Shown piece after piece: positions 1 through 11,915 of a stretch of DNA of 64,000 nt (positions within the stretch are counted from its first letter, which is position 1; each line of letters starts with the position of its first letter). The notes below the pieces were generated by a model. The model saw nothing but the letters and a program-made list of their open reading frames with translations. It did not search any database and was not told where the DNA came from. Made by a program: the position numbers and the translations under genes. The stretch is from Dendrocalamus latiflorus (Eukaryota; Streptophyta; Magnoliopsida; Poales; Poaceae): the NCBI GenBank assembly GCA_017311315.1, contig CM029653.1, forward strand, positions 39,740,412 to 39,804,411, written 5' to 3'.

Positions 1-182
1 ATTCGATTTGATTGTTGTTCTATAGCAGCTTGTTTCCCCAAAATTTCCCCACTTTAAGCCCGCCCCTGTAGTTATGTGACCATGCTGTGTTTAACAAGCT
101 CTCTCATTTTATTCTTGGTAGAAGCAGCTGAAAGGGCAGAAGCATTTCTGTGTTCTTCCTACTACGACTAGTTATACTGGAG
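1..182 (+). other. 5' leader of the FHA-domain gene
   Basis: No start codon in the reading frame of the FHA protein lies upstream of 183 within the window. A pyrimidine-rich stretch ending in an AG near 127-128 could be a splice acceptor, so the window may open inside a 5' UTR intron. Nothing else is recognisable here. Confidence 0.4.
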
Positions 183-3100
183 ATGGCTGCCCTGGGTACT
201 AGCGCAATACCTGCCGGACCTTCAGGTGGTGATGGTGAAGTGGAGGCAGGGTTTGCAAAGCTACAGGGTGAGGATTTCGAGTACTACATGCAAACTTACT
301 CAATCATGCTGGGGCGCAACAGCAAGAAGTCAACAGTGGATGTGGATCTTTCGAGCCTTGGTGGAGGCATGAACATCTCCCGACACCACGCCCGGATATT
401 CTACGACTTTCAGCGCCGCCGATTTGCGCTCGATGTCATTGGCAAAAATGGCTGCCTTGTTGAGGGTGTTCTACACCTCCCTGGAAACCCGCCTGTTAAA
501 CTTGACTCCCAGGACCTCCTTCAGATTGGAGACAAGAAGTTTTACTTTCTCCTGCCCACTCGCTCTATCTTTGCCTCAGCTGCCGCTGCTCGACATACTC
601 CTATTATTCCATCACAGCTCCCGCCACCATCCTATGTGCGGCCAGGCCGCCCTCGTTTGTCCGATTTTCATGACCGCTCCTTTGAAGGTGATTATGGCCG
701 GGAGGGTGATGACATTGGCAATTGTGTCAATGAAAGGGGAATGAGGGGAAAGTTGATAAAGAAAACCAAGAAGTCTTCTGGAGAGTCGGACATCTACGGT
801 GGGCACAGAATCAATGTTGAAGCAATAGGAACATTGGGTGAAGGTGGTACATAATCCTTGCTCTGCACTTCTACTGGATATACTTTCCTTTCCTCATCTT
901 CTATTTTTTTCTTGTAAAAATTAAGTAGAGTAGATGATGATTTTGCTTGGTCAATCACTCAATCTAGCTGTACCATTTTGTGTAGTAATTTGCTTTTTGC
1001 AACTTATGGCCACCAAAGTAAGACAGGGATATGACAACATTCCATATTTGATAGGGAAAGGGTGTAGAATATACACATTATAACATAAATATACTGTTAT
1101 AGGAAAGTTTTAACCCTCATAGTTCCCTCAAAGAGCACTGATCATATGCTTACTGCACAAAAACATAGCATTATCTATATGCTATTGCAAATCCTAGCAA
1201 TTCTGTAAGAACATTATCTTTTATATCTGAATTGACACATCTTGATGTGCGTCTTTGTGCAAATATAATTTCATCTCTTAAGTTTTTTTTGTTTTAAAAA
1301 AATCTGAATGCCCAGCTATAAATTGAATGCATTACCTAGGCTACTTCTATCACTATAGCACAGCGGTAGACATACTACCAAGAACTAAGAATAAGCAAAT
1401 GATATGATGTAAGTTTGGCAAACCCCTGCTCTCCTTTGTTACTGTTTGCAATTATGGATCTTCTATTTCGAAAACTATTAATGTATTTTGTTTGTTTGGT
1501 GCTATGTCCATTACAACAACAACAAAGCCTTTTGTCTCAAATAAGTTAGGGTATACTAGGAATGAAATTGTCTTAAGATCAAAGAGTTAGAAGCCTTGAA
1601 ATAAAAACCTACAATACTAAAATTCTAAGCCGTACATCTTGCTATCTGAGTTGAGAGCCTAAAACATTGTCCTTAATTTTCTTATGGTTTCGGTACGTGG
1701 ATCGCTAACTTCCATGTGCTCCTATCCAAAGCTAATTCTTTAGATACATTCCAATCCCTCAAGTCTTTTAACTGCTTTCTCCCACGTCAGTCTTGGTCGA
1801 CCTCTGCATCTTCTTACGTTTTCAGTACGCCTTAAAATTTCACTACGTACCGGTGCCTCAGGAGGCCTTCGTTGGAGATGTCCAAACCATCTCAAGCGAT
1901 GTTGGACAAGTTTCTCTTCAATTGGTGCTACCTCCACTCTATCACGTATATCATCATTGCGGATGCGATCTCGTTTTGTGTGACCACAGATCCACCGCAG
2001 CATCCTCATCTTTGCTACACTCATTTTTTGTATATGTTGTCTTTTAGTCACCCAACATTTTGCTCCATATAGCATCGCGGGTTTGATCGCCGTCCTATAG
2101 AACTTACCATTTAACTTTTGAGGGACTTTTTTGTCACACAGGACACTAGATGCTTGGCGCCATTTCACCCACCCCGCTCTTATTCTGTGACTCACATCTT
2201 CATCAATCTCACCGTTCCACTGTAGCATCGATCCCAAATAACAAAACGTATCATTCTTAGGCACTATTTATCCGTCCAATCTAACATCTCCATCATTTGC
2301 CCTAGCACCACTGATACCACACCTCATATTATCAGTTTTAGTCCTACTAAGTCTAAAGTCCTTCAATTCTAAAGTCTTCCTTCACAACTCGAGTTTCCTA
2401 TCAACACCTATCCTAATCTTATCAACCAGTACCACATCATCAGCGAAAAGCATACACCAAGGGATATCTCGTTGTATGTCTCGTGTGACCTCGTCCATCA
2501 CTAAGGCAAAAATATTTGGTGCTATGTCCATTGAAATACCAAAATCATTATTTTTACCATGTGTGGTGGAATATTTGTTTGATCTGGCCTCTGCTTGCTT
2601 CTTTTGTTTGTGCAGAGAATAGACCAGACATAAGATCGAGGGGTGACAGGGAGATGGACAATCAACACATCTTGCAAACAGAAGAGAAGGACATTGTGTC
2701 ATCTGTTGCGACAGTGTTATCTGACCTCTGTGGTCCTGGAGAATGGATGCCTATGGCAAAACTACACACAGAGGTTTGTTATGGAAAAACATACATGCCT
2801 TTCTATCCAATTTATAAGCTGAAGCCAAAGTATAATTTATTACCACTGATCAGTCCAAATTGTCTTCTGCGAAACAACTGAATCATCATCTGTTGCTTGA
2901 AAAAGGCAAGTCTACTGCAAATAAGTTCATCTGTTTATACATTGAAGGGGTGAACCATGTAATTACAATTTACAACAGTAAGAACGGAATTTTTGATTGA
3001 AATGAGTGATAGGATGAACAGACGTTCCGAGAATATCAACTGGGGATAGAAGTCCGGTGCTAGCATCCCTGCCATAGTCAATCTGAACCAGATGATCCAG

Positions 3101-4429
3101 ATCATGGGCAGCACCATTCCATGGATGCACGTATACTGGACTGTAGTCTGGGTTATGTCGCTACTTGTTCTGTTAGCAGTCATTGCCATATCTTAATAAA
3201 TAGCTTATTTGCAGGTGTGTATATGATAACATGTCAAAACTATCATGTAAACACCCACAATTTAGGGTCTGTGAGCTATAAATGTTTTAGCATTTTAATG
3301 CATTACTTTGTCTTCTAGCACCTCTCCCACTAACATGAGCGTTATTGAGAATCACAAATTGACAATATGTTGACTATCAGAGAGATTCTCTTAACATTTT
3401 TCTTACATAAATAGAAAAAAAATTACATTTATAAAATGCAATTTAATGTTGTCACTTGAAGATGTTTTTCAACTGAATCTTGTTCTAATAAAATAAAAGG
3501 GAAAAAAATGAAGAACCTAACTGTATATGTCAACATGGGGCTCGGCAGGACAGATGGCATGCATGCATAAGAATTGTGGTAAATGAGTTTCTACTTCATT
3601 TTTCCTTAAGCATTTGTAGTGCATTAGTAACCTGCATTAAAAGTCCCAAATTAAAAAATGAAATATAGAAATAAGGTTTTCTATTATCTACAAATGTCCA
3701 GACCTTCCATTTCTGTAGTGGGTAGATTATTTGCTGGGTTTGTTACCATCACCCAGAAAGTTAGCTTTGGTTCTCTGTTTGACATGAGATGGTGATTTTC
3801 TTTTAAACCACCTCATTAGCTGCCTAAAGAATTTGGGAAGTTACTTTTAATTTGATCCTTTCGGCCACAGATATATTATTATCTCCCGCTTGTCATTGAC
3901 CATTTTTTTACATATAAATTCAGAACTTTCTTCTTGTACTATCCTTTTCTTCACTCAGCCAGTCATATAAGAATTCACCAATAAAACATGAATAAACTAC
4001 TGTTACACAGTTACAGTGACAATCCCATTGGTGCCCTGCCATAATTATATGCATATTTTTCTGCATAGCAGATGTTCACTTGTTCAGAGATCTTTGTTTC
4101 ACCTAGGCACGTCATATTTCTTGTTGCCTTTCTTTGCACATATATGCACACACTGGCATGTGCACACATGCAAAGCCCTTTGTTGGCATGCAAGCTCTAA
4201 CTCGTTTGACTACTTGCAGCTTCTTGAACAGTTTGGCAATGTGTGGCACCACAGCAGGGTGCGAAAGTACCTAACACCAGAGGACTGGTCGCCGACTGAA
4301 ACAAAGGGGAGGCCATGGTATGGCCTGCTGGCGCTTCTCAGAAAGTACCCAGAACATTTTGTCATCAACACAAGATCGAAAGGCAGAGTGACATCAGAGT
4401 TTGTTTCGCTAGTCTCCTTGCTCTCCTAG
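183..4429 (+). CDS. FHA2: FHA-domain nuclear protein, FHA2-like (three coding exons)
   Basis: Join 183..843, 2616..2773, 4220..4429 gives 342 codons plus stop with consistent phases (1, then 0) and GT-AG junctions. Donor 846 would also keep the frame. ATG 183 is the first in-frame methionine. FHA domains bind phosphothreonine peptides. Here the fold spans about residues 25-115 with the diagnostic LGR (43-45), ISRHHAR (65-71) and a downstream KNG. Residues 115-220 are basic and low in order. The C-terminal exon encodes a conserved plant block (VRKYLTPEDW, LLRKYPEHFVINT, ending EFVSLVSLLS) seen in plant FHA2-type proteins, which have been described as nuclear proteins linked to transcription or ribosome biogenesis. 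Intron 1 (1.77 kb) holds a LINE that leaves exon and splice signals intact. The gene looks functional. The symbol is assigned by recognition of the family and has not been searched. Confidence 0.88.
844..1494 (+). other. Intron 1, part before the LINE
   Basis: AT-rich intron sequence without a coding pattern or a repeat I recognise. Confidence 0.6.
1495..2532. repeat. 18-bp target-site duplication flanking an RTE LINE
   Basis: The string tttggtgctatgtccatt occurs at 1495-1512 and, without mismatch, at 2515-2532. The bases just outside differ. The two copies bracket the LINE exactly, as expected for target-primed reverse transcription. Confidence 0.93.
1513..2514 (-). mobile_element. 5'-truncated RTE-type LINE in FHA intron 1
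   Basis: On the minus strand, translation gives the catalytic FADDVVLV motif of reverse transcriptase (about 2420-2445). Next come CYLGSMLQWNGEIDEDVSHR and the RLRWFGHLQRRP and RGRPRLTW blocks (1740-2264) typical of the C-terminal part of plant RTE LINE proteins. The 3' end is a short (TTG)n tail, read as acaacaacaac on the plus strand at 1513. Stops between 2265 and 2382 show that the copy is dead. It is 5'-truncated, beginning within the RT domain, and is flanked by an 18-bp TSD. It lies antisense to the host gene. Confidence 0.9.
2774..4219 (+). other. Intron 2 of the FHA gene
   Basis: AT-rich, with donor gtttgt at 2774 and acceptor cttgcag ending at 4219. I see no gene or clear repeat inside. 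Confidence 0.7.
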
Positions 4430-5229
4430 AGGGAACTGCAGACCGAGACCGCCGCCAATCTTCTGTTCATGCATTCCGTTGTCAGCCCATGTCCGAGGCG
4501 GACTGCTATCCTCATCAGTCTCCCTAATTTCCATAACTGAAATGGACCTTGTTGTACTGTACCCCGCCCCCTGCGTTCACCTTTAGCTCTGTAATGTCGA
4601 GAATGATGTATGGAAACATGAGTTTTAAGCAGCTCAGGTCATGCATGTCTCTTCACTGCTATACTGCTATGTTTGGGATGAGAATACCGTGTGGAGCTGC
4701 TGATGACTTGTGACAGGAAGTGAGCAAAATCGTAACATTGGCTCTTTACCAGAATACCGTCGATGACTCGATGGAGTAATCAGTTGCCACCAGAAAGCAA
4801 GGATTCTGTCTGCAGAAACGTTTTTTTTTGTTGCGAAAGTGTTACTTGTGTATAGTACTATCTACGTGCAGTTGGTGATGCTGCAGTCTGGACCATGGAC
4901 TGAAGTACTAGGCAGAGGCAGAGAAATGGCACATTTATCCATTGGATCAGGCTGTTGTTTATTGGGCTTTTGAATAATCATGCCGTCCTGCGATGCTTTG
5001 AACTTCCAGTTCTCACTGTCAGCTTATGTTCCTCTAAAAAACTGTCAGCTTTACATCCCTGCAGAAGCTGCCCGAACACATGACGAGCTTGCAGCTGCAT
5101 GGCACAACAGCCTCCGGTAGCGCGTCCTGTTCGCGCGACAGGTCACGCACACTCGACGGCCGCGGCAGTGAGCCAGCGACGCACTGACACTGGGACTGCG
5201 GCGTCATGTCTCTCGTCGGGAGATTCATG
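4430..5229. other. FHA 3' flank and intergenic DNA
   Basis: Contains the 3' UTR of the FHA gene (extent unknown). No canonical polyadenylation cluster or coding pattern stands out. Confidence 0.4.
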
Positions 5230-5351
5230 TTTTTACCACTCTTAAGATTGGTCAATTACCCCTGTCACTTACATGTGGGGCCACCTGAGTCACTGACAAT
5301 GGGTCAGGGTGGCAAATATGATACCACTCACCTCATAAGGGTGGCAAAAAG
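5230..5351. mobile_element. Small MITE with imperfect TIRs
   Basis: tttttaccactcttaaga at 5230-5247 is inverted as cataagggtggcaaaaag at 5334-5351, with a few mismatches. The length of 122 bp suits a MITE. I found no clear TSD. Confidence 0.4.
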
Positions 5352-5410
5352 TTAAATTATCCCCGTCTCCTTGCGTTGCCGTAAGCCGCGTGTTTCGGTT
5401 GCCACACATG

Positions 5411-5626
5411 CATGTTATTTTTGGCTGTGACTTATGATTTTTAAGCTGTTTGTGAGAGAGATTACAGAGTAATAAAAATTTACATGTGATTTTTGCTGAT
5501 ATAAATGAAGTTGGTACAGTATGTACTACAATTAACTATTATATCCCATCTTAAAAAAATACTTCGTTTAAAAATTAGTTACTATAGAAAAGTTAAATTC
5601 AGAAGTTAAAAGTTGAAAAAGAACAG
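5411..5626. mobile_element. MITE family M1, copy A
   Basis: Non-coding AT-rich unit ending in aaaaagaacagg. Its internal blocks (gtgagagagattacagagta; atataaatgaagt) recur in the copies at 11456-11691, 11692-11915, 49957-50193 and 50931-51095. The termini are loosely inverted. Confidence 0.55.
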
Positions 5627-6014
5627 GTCTCTAGTATCGTGGATCAGTGGACGTACGGTTTGGCAACTCGGGACGCGCGGGGCCGGAGGCCACCGCACGC
5701 GCTCGCGCCCCCACACGGCACGCCGAGTGAGGCATGTGTGCGGTGCACCAAATAGTGCCATTTTGCCGTTCAGAAAAGGCGTCGTCGCTTTTGCTATGGG
5801 AATTCAAAGTTATGATCTAGCTAATCCTCTTTCCAGTGAACTGGGGAATTATTCGCGAAAATCAAACATTCCGGCAATCGTGCACGCACTGACGCATGCA
5901 GTCCTGTTCTTTTGTGTTCTTTTATGCTATCACTGATAGCTTTTAGTTATATTTTTTTAAAGATGATGATGAATAATGAAGATGTTAACATAAATAATTT
6001 ATACATAGGAGGCG
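5627..6014. other. Intergenic, nothing recognised
   Basis: A short open frame here has no family features, and I regard it as chance. Confidence 0.4.
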
Positions 6015-6030
6015 CTTTCCTATAGGAAAG
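6015..6030. repeat. Perfect 16-bp palindrome
   Basis: ctttcctataggaaag equals its own reverse complement. It sits at the AT-rich to GC-rich transition that opens the next block. Confidence 0.9.
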
Positions 6031-7388
6031 AGGCCCTTTCGCCTTCTCCGCTCCGCGCACCGAAAGCGCCGACTCCCCTCCCTTTCCTTCCCCCTTCGCC
6101 TTGCCGCCGCTGGAGCGTGCCGCCGGGTGCGGGTGCTAGGAAGGCGGCGGTAGGGCTCTCTCGTCTGGATCTAGGCGGCGGCTCCTGGATCTGGGCGTCG
6201 GGGTTGAGGCGGCCGGGTTCCTGTGGAGGTCGCCGGCGGAGGCAACGAGGCGTGAGCGGCAGCCGGGGCCGGAGGCGGGCGGGCGACCCTTCCTCTCCCC
6301 GGCGCTCGCTCGGGGCGGCACGGGCGGCCACCAGTCCAAACGCTGCCACCCTCACTCACCTTGCCCCTCGTCTCGCCGTTGCTGGAGCACGCCGCCGAAG
6401 TTAGCACGGGCGCTAGGAAGGCAGCGGCGGGGCCATCTCGCCCGGATCTGGGCAGGCCGGCGGCTGGCGGTCTTCGAGTTTGCCGGCGTTGGCGGGGATG
6501 GCCTGTGCGGAGGTGGCGTGTTGGGGGCATGGTTGCTGCACGTACAGGCCTCGGCGCGCTCCTCTGGGCTCCGGCTTCGTCGGCGCTCTGCTGTTCGCGC
6601 GGCGACCGGGAAGGTGCCGTGCTGGTGTTCGCCGGCGCTCGGGAAGGGCTGCGCGGTGGTTTAGTTCCACGCGGGGGGAAATCGGAACCGGCGACGGGAG
6701 GTAGCAGAGGCCTTCCGGCTGCGGGCGGCGCGTCAGTAGGCTGGTGGTGGTGGCGTGTGGTCAAGGGTCTTTGACCACGCGGGCTCGACGGAGGTGGCGA
6801 CGACATTGTCGCTGGGAGTGGGTTGGGTGCCAGGCGAAAGCCTTCGTCTTGCTGTTGGGCTGACGATGAGATACCTTTGGGAGCCGTATTATTCCTTGGA
6901 GGCGTCTGTCTGTCGATGCACCCCTCTTCTCTCGATGTGGATCTTGCGGGAGAAATCCCTGTCCATGTTGGACGGGCAGCGGCGGCGTGGCTACGTCGTG
7001 TTCCTTCCTGAAGGCGTTGTCTTTTCAGTTCCACACGTGGTTCCCAATTTGGTGGCTTCGTTTTGACATCAAAGTTTCTAAGTAAACGAGGATGCGAAGG
7101 ACTGCTACTGCACAAGATCAAGTTTCGAGGCCTGACTTCAAGAGTTTCTAAGTAAACTAGGTTGCGAAGGATTGCCAGTGCACAAGGTCAAAGCAAGTTT
7201 GAAGCAAGGACATAGAAGTTAGAAGTTTAGTCTTTCTAGCTCTCTTAGTCTTTTTGCTCTTTGTTTTGTGCGTACCTCAGTTTTGAGGCTTTGAGCAATT
7301 GAGTCTAAAGGCTCCTGTAATCTTTGGCTGTGTATATCCACGTGTGGATATAGAGGTCGGATTTCAATCCATTATCTATAAAAAAAAA
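6031..7388 (+). mobile_element. GC-rich retroposon-like block with poly(A) end
   Basis: GC-rich sequence open in several frames on both strands, without a protein I recognise. It passes into a less GC-rich tail that ends in a run of nine A residues (about 7380-7388), as at the 3' end of an L1-type LINE or a retroposed transcript. A 70-bp-period duplication lies at 7073-7190. No reverse transcriptase or matching TSD was found, so the class is uncertain. Confidence 0.35.
7073..7190 (+). repeat. 70-bp-period imperfect tandem duplication
   Basis: The block starting agtttctaagtaaac at 7073 recurs at 7143 with several substitutions and shares gcgaagga and tgcacaag. Confidence 0.8.
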
Positions 7389-8789
7389 TTCATACGTTGA
7401 CGAATACGAGATACTGTTTAGATAAACACAGAAACCATCCAAAACCAAAGGCTATCCAAAAATCCAAAAGAACCGGACAGCTCCAATACGGGAAGCCACG
7501 CCTCATACGCCTGGACAAGTTATTGCCCGTGTCAGGACTCAAAAGTCTGCATACGATACGGTGGCTTACCACTGACTAATCTGTGAAGCAACCTATAGAC
7601 CGATAGTCCTATACTGGTACCATACACCAACGCTGTTTTAATACAACTGTAGAGGAGTTAACTTCTTCCTCAGCTTGCCACAGCATCTCCCAACGAAAAA
7701 AAATAAAGAAATAATTGCATGTATCCCCCCCTCCTACGATAACTACTTACACTTTCTTGTCATTCTTGAGAAAAACATGTCAGTGCTCAAGACAATTCAG
7801 TCAGTACGCGCGCTTTTGGAACACGGATCAGAGTATATAGCAATGATATGATTTAAAATGACAGCCCAATCCAAAATATCTTAGGCCCTATTCATTCTAG
7901 TTTTTTTTAATAGCTTCTAGCTTTCGGCTATTGTCTTTTGGTTAAAATTGCTTTAATTCGAACTTTTACAGCGTAAGAACAAGCTGTACCTGATGTGAAC
8001 TTTTACAGCGTAATTAAATTTAAAAAATAAAAAAAAGAGAAAAAACTTATATCATTCTAGACAATGCAAAGGAATAAGAGAAAAATGAAAAGCCAAAAAA
8101 CCAAAAATCTAAAAAATATGGAACTAAAAAGTTAGCAGCTAAAACTTTGCCCAATGAAGCGGGATTGCATCTAGCTGGTGGGTTCAATTCGAGTTGCCGA
8201 GAAACCACCTCGGAAGAACAGCACAAAGCCATGCGCAGATGCATCACGAGGATATGATGCAACCGGGATTGGCCGAGACAGACAGGATAGACCAGAACAG
8301 CGTAAGAAAGCACCATAATGGTGCACCCATCGTACTACCATATCAACAGATCATGTCACTTATTAAGACAAAAGGACGCGATAAATCATATGAAAAAACT
8401 AGCCACTATCAATGTTCTATCGTGTTCGCTAGTGAAAAGTGAAAAAGGGACTCGATCGATCCAGAAATGTTCAGTGTGTGCGTCCTTTGTGCGAGGAACT
8501 GAGAATTAAAAGCGAAAGCAAAGGCCCCCTATTGCTACATATATATGATTCTAGCATATATATTAGTACCACTAATTGTACTACGTACCACGGTGGCTGC
8601 TGTATGGTGATGGTGATTGTTGTGGGGTGCTCTGAGACTTACAAAATTGAGTTAGGCAAAGACCAGAGGATATGAGCTTTTATGGAATGCAGCGTACTCG
8701 CAGCAACTGTGTGTTCGCCAGTGGACGCAATTCGATCTCTGCAAAACAGTGGAGAGCAAGCGATATTTTTCAGTGCATGATGCGCGACA
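7389..8789. other. Intergenic, nothing firmly recognised
   Basis: Mixed AT-rich sequence. The stretch at 7885-8020 has a small direct repeat (gaacttttacagcgtaa at about 7961 and 7999) reminiscent of grass MITE ends. No conserved reading frame. Confidence 0.35.
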
Positions 8790-8814
8790 GCCGACGACGA
8801 CGACGACGACGACG
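8790..8814 (+). repeat. (GAC)n microsatellite
   Basis: About eight successive gac units. Confidence 0.85.
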
Positions 8815-8852
8815 AGTGCGCGTCCATGCCAACACTGAAGAAGGGATGAAGT

Positions 8853-8936
8853 TTCCGAATGGAAAGCCGCTTTTCGATCGAAAAAGCGCGTCTACTTCCG
8901 AATAGAAAGCCGCTTTTCGATCGAAAAAGCGCGTCT
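8853..8936 (+). repeat. 43-bp tandem duplication with internal palindrome
   Basis: Two units, starting ttccgaat at 8853 and 8896, differ by one base. Each contains gcttttcgatcgaaaaagc, almost fully self-complementary, so each unit could form a hairpin. Confidence 0.85.
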
Positions 8937-10529
8937 AGCTAAGACTGTCCGGTCTGGGCGACGAAGGTCTTTGGCCAGCCAGCAGCCTCACCTTTCGTTC
9001 TACCCGTGGAAATTATTTTGCTTGTTTTTTCCTCTCTCCATACCAGCATTAATTTGCTTTTTTTTATGAGGTACCAAAAATCAATTACATATCACAACTG
9101 TTTACACTTCAGACATGTAATACCGTGTTTATATGTAACTAGCAGGTGGCTCACGTATTTGCGCGACTAGATTTCTTTCAAAGTTTGTATTATAAAATGA
9201 TATAACTTCTATGCTTAATAATATATTTACGGAAATTATAAGCTATTTAGATTTTAAAATATCACAAACGTTAAAAATGACAATAGAAGCTTGAAGAAAA
9301 AAAAATACAATTTGAGGAACGTAATTGAAGTATGAGTTTTGATTGAAGAAAATTATTAAGCATAATACGTTATTGGGGTTCTTAGAAATGTACTCAGTTT
9401 TCGTCATTCATGGATCATGTCTTCCTTCATTAATTATTCTTTTTCAAGATGTATGCATGGCACATGTACTTCTATTTAATCTTAAGCAATACATTGTTAT
9501 GTATACAATAAATAATCTTATTAGTTTATATGGTATTAAAGTACCTTGCTCATGCATATATCAATGTACCATATTGGACTACCTACCTTGAACTTATATT
9601 TCCTTATATACCGGCTGCCCCCATCGAACCATGTCTTTTATCTTTTCTCGTCACCACAACTTTTCTGCTTCAACCTCTAACATCAAATCCAATTCTTGAT
9701 CGTTCCCTCTCTGCTGCTACCCTCTTCCAATGCAATACTTCATCTCTAATTATTGCTTAATGCTAATCGTTGTAACATCAACATGTATACACATGCAACC
9801 ATTGCCGATCCCTACTGGGACACCCGCCATGCTTTCTTCAGTGGCCCTGAGCTTATTCCCTACAACTACACTATCTCTACTCCTAACTCTTTGCTCCTCT
9901 GCTTTTATATGCCTATGCTTCTATTCGTACAAGTACATGCATGTATATACACATGCATAATGTTATACATGCTTCGATGTTCTCTTCTCCCATGTCAGTC
10001 GCTCCTCTTCTTCGACGTTAGCCAACTCAACATTGTAGCTTCCTCACTAACCGTGGCGACCTCCCATTTTCACTAACGTCAGTATGTTTGGTTTAGTCCC
10101 TGTTTAACGATATGGAAAATCTTCTTGCCATCATTGATGATATTGTCCATAGCTCATCTTCAATACCAAGTTTCATCTCCTCTCTACCAGGGCTTCCCAT
10201 CATAAAACTTCTTTGACGACTAACTTCTTTAACAATGCCAATACTCACCACTCGTCGTCGCGGCCCTTGGCTTTTTTTTAACTCCGATCTTTCTCTTTAA
10301 CGGCGCATGGCGAGCAGCACAACATTGTTCTTGTCGAATAGGTAATGTGTGTAGCACAACATTGTCCTAATCTTCGTCTCTGCCGTCTCAGCTCTTCACT
10401 TCTCATGGGTCGATGTCTTCTTGCAAAATAGATTGATGCCATCACACTCTTTCATGGTTTCCTCCGACACTATTAATGCTATCCCCATTATAACTTCTAT
10501 TTTTACTTAAATTTTCAGTTATTTTTTTA
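8937..10529. other. AT-rich non-genic DNA
   Basis: The part at 9112-9175 (ctagcaggtggctcacg) resembles ends of grass Mutator-like elements, but no partner end was found. The short open frames at 9343-10076 have no family features. Confidence 0.35.
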
Positions 10530-10965
10530 TTGGAGTATGTATACAATTCAAATTTCTAATTTTATTTATTTAGAGATTTTACTTTGAAATTCATACGAAA
10601 ATCAAATTACAAATTTTCTTTTATTTTTTATTCTTACAGTTACTTAGGGTTTTACTTTGGAATTTATATCAAAATCAAATTGCTTATTTTATTTTTTATT
10701 CTGAATTTTAATTATTTTTTGTTGGATTTATATACAAACCCAATTGCTATTTTTTCTTTAATTTTTATTCTGAATTACAACCATTTAGAGATTTTACTTT
10801 GGAAATCATATTGAAAACAAATTTCTAACTTTATATTATTTTTATTCCAAATTTTAGTTATTTTTATTTGAAATTCGTATACAAGTCTAGTTGCTAATTT
10901 TGTATAGTTTTTGTTCTGAATTATATTTATTTAGGGATTTTATTTAGAAATTCATATGGAAATCC
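10530..10965 (+). repeat. Diverged AT-rich tandem array
   Basis: A loose unit of roughly 75-100 bp recurs about five times, with gattttactttggaa, a tatac/tatat plus aaatc block, and ttttattctgaatt. Divergence is high and the array is not coding. Confidence 0.5.
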
Positions 10966-11455
10966 TGAGTATAGTTTTTGTTTGAAAGCTAACAAGTGAC
11001 GCATTTAACACATAACTACAGATTTTGGACAAAGATTGTAATTCTATTCTTAGGTGATCAATAGAGCTCTCTTTTTCCTCGCAAAGAAAAAAAAATCTGA
11101 ACTATGTACATGAACAATTTTCCGGCCAGATCTGGCTGTCCCAATTACTCCGGAAACATGTAGATTCTGGATGTGTGAGTCTAGCCGTTATGTGAAGATG
11201 ATAACATAGAGAGAAGCGTCCAGCGGTGGTCTGAGGTGGCGCCTGAGAGGCTAGCACAAGCAGCGCTCGCTCGCTCACGTTGTGCATGTATGGCAGGACG
11301 CACTACCTACGTACGCACTGGCACACAGTGCCGGTGAGGCTCCGTCCGGCACGCGGGCGCGTCGTGGAAGTAGTGCGTTTTGATGATTTCTCAGTAGAAT
11401 TTCATGGAACGCGCTCGCGGCGCTAGCTAGCCCTAGATCCTTTTAGTTTATGGTA
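10966..11455. other. Intergenic, nothing recognised
   Basis: A short A-run near 11085-11096 could be a retroposon end. No coding pattern. Confidence 0.35.
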
Positions 11456-11691
11456 TCTGTTTTTTTTCTTTTGGTTTTAGTTTTTGGTTCTTCTACGGTA
11501 ATTAGCTTTTAATTGGAGTGTCTTTTTAAGATAAGGATCTACTAGTTAATTGTAGTGCATACTATATCGATTTCATTTATATCGGTAAAAACCACACGTG
11601 AGTTTCGATTACTCTGTAATCTCTCACACGAACAGTTCAACAGCTAAAAGCTGCAACTAAAAGTCATAAACCTCAGTCAAAAAGAACAGGC
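11456..11691. mobile_element. MITE family M1, copy B
   Basis: Shares tctctcacacgaacagtt, catttatatcgg and the terminal caaaaagaacagg with the other M1 copies. Confidence 0.6.
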
Positions 11692-11915
11692 ACTATAACT
11701 TATACCTTTTAATTTATGATTTTTTTTAAATTCTAACTATTCGTGAGAGAGTACGAAGAGAAAGATAATCGTATATGATTTTAGCCGGTATAGCTAAAAT
11801 TGGGTATAATATCTACCATAATCAATTTATAAACATCATCTTAAAAAATATATCGTTTAAAAGGTAATTACTATAATAAAAATCAAAATACATAAACACA
11901 AAGGCCAAAAGAATC
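11692..11915. mobile_element. MITE family M1, copy B2 (adjacent, opposite orientation)
   Basis: It abuts copy B and shows the M1 blocks (tcgtgagagagtac; atcttaaaaaatat; ggtaattactata) in the order seen in copy A, so the two form a head-to-head pair. More diverged than copies A-C. Confidence 0.5.

Noticed and set aside
3121..3318. Small plus-strand frame in intron 2 of the FHA gene
   Set aside because: No homology features, inside an intron, and AT-rich composition like its surroundings.
6171..7121. 316-aa minus-strand open frame, Pro/Arg/Ala-rich
   Set aside because: Overlapping open frames on both strands in GC-rich DNA. No domain and no hydrophobic core. Composition effect.
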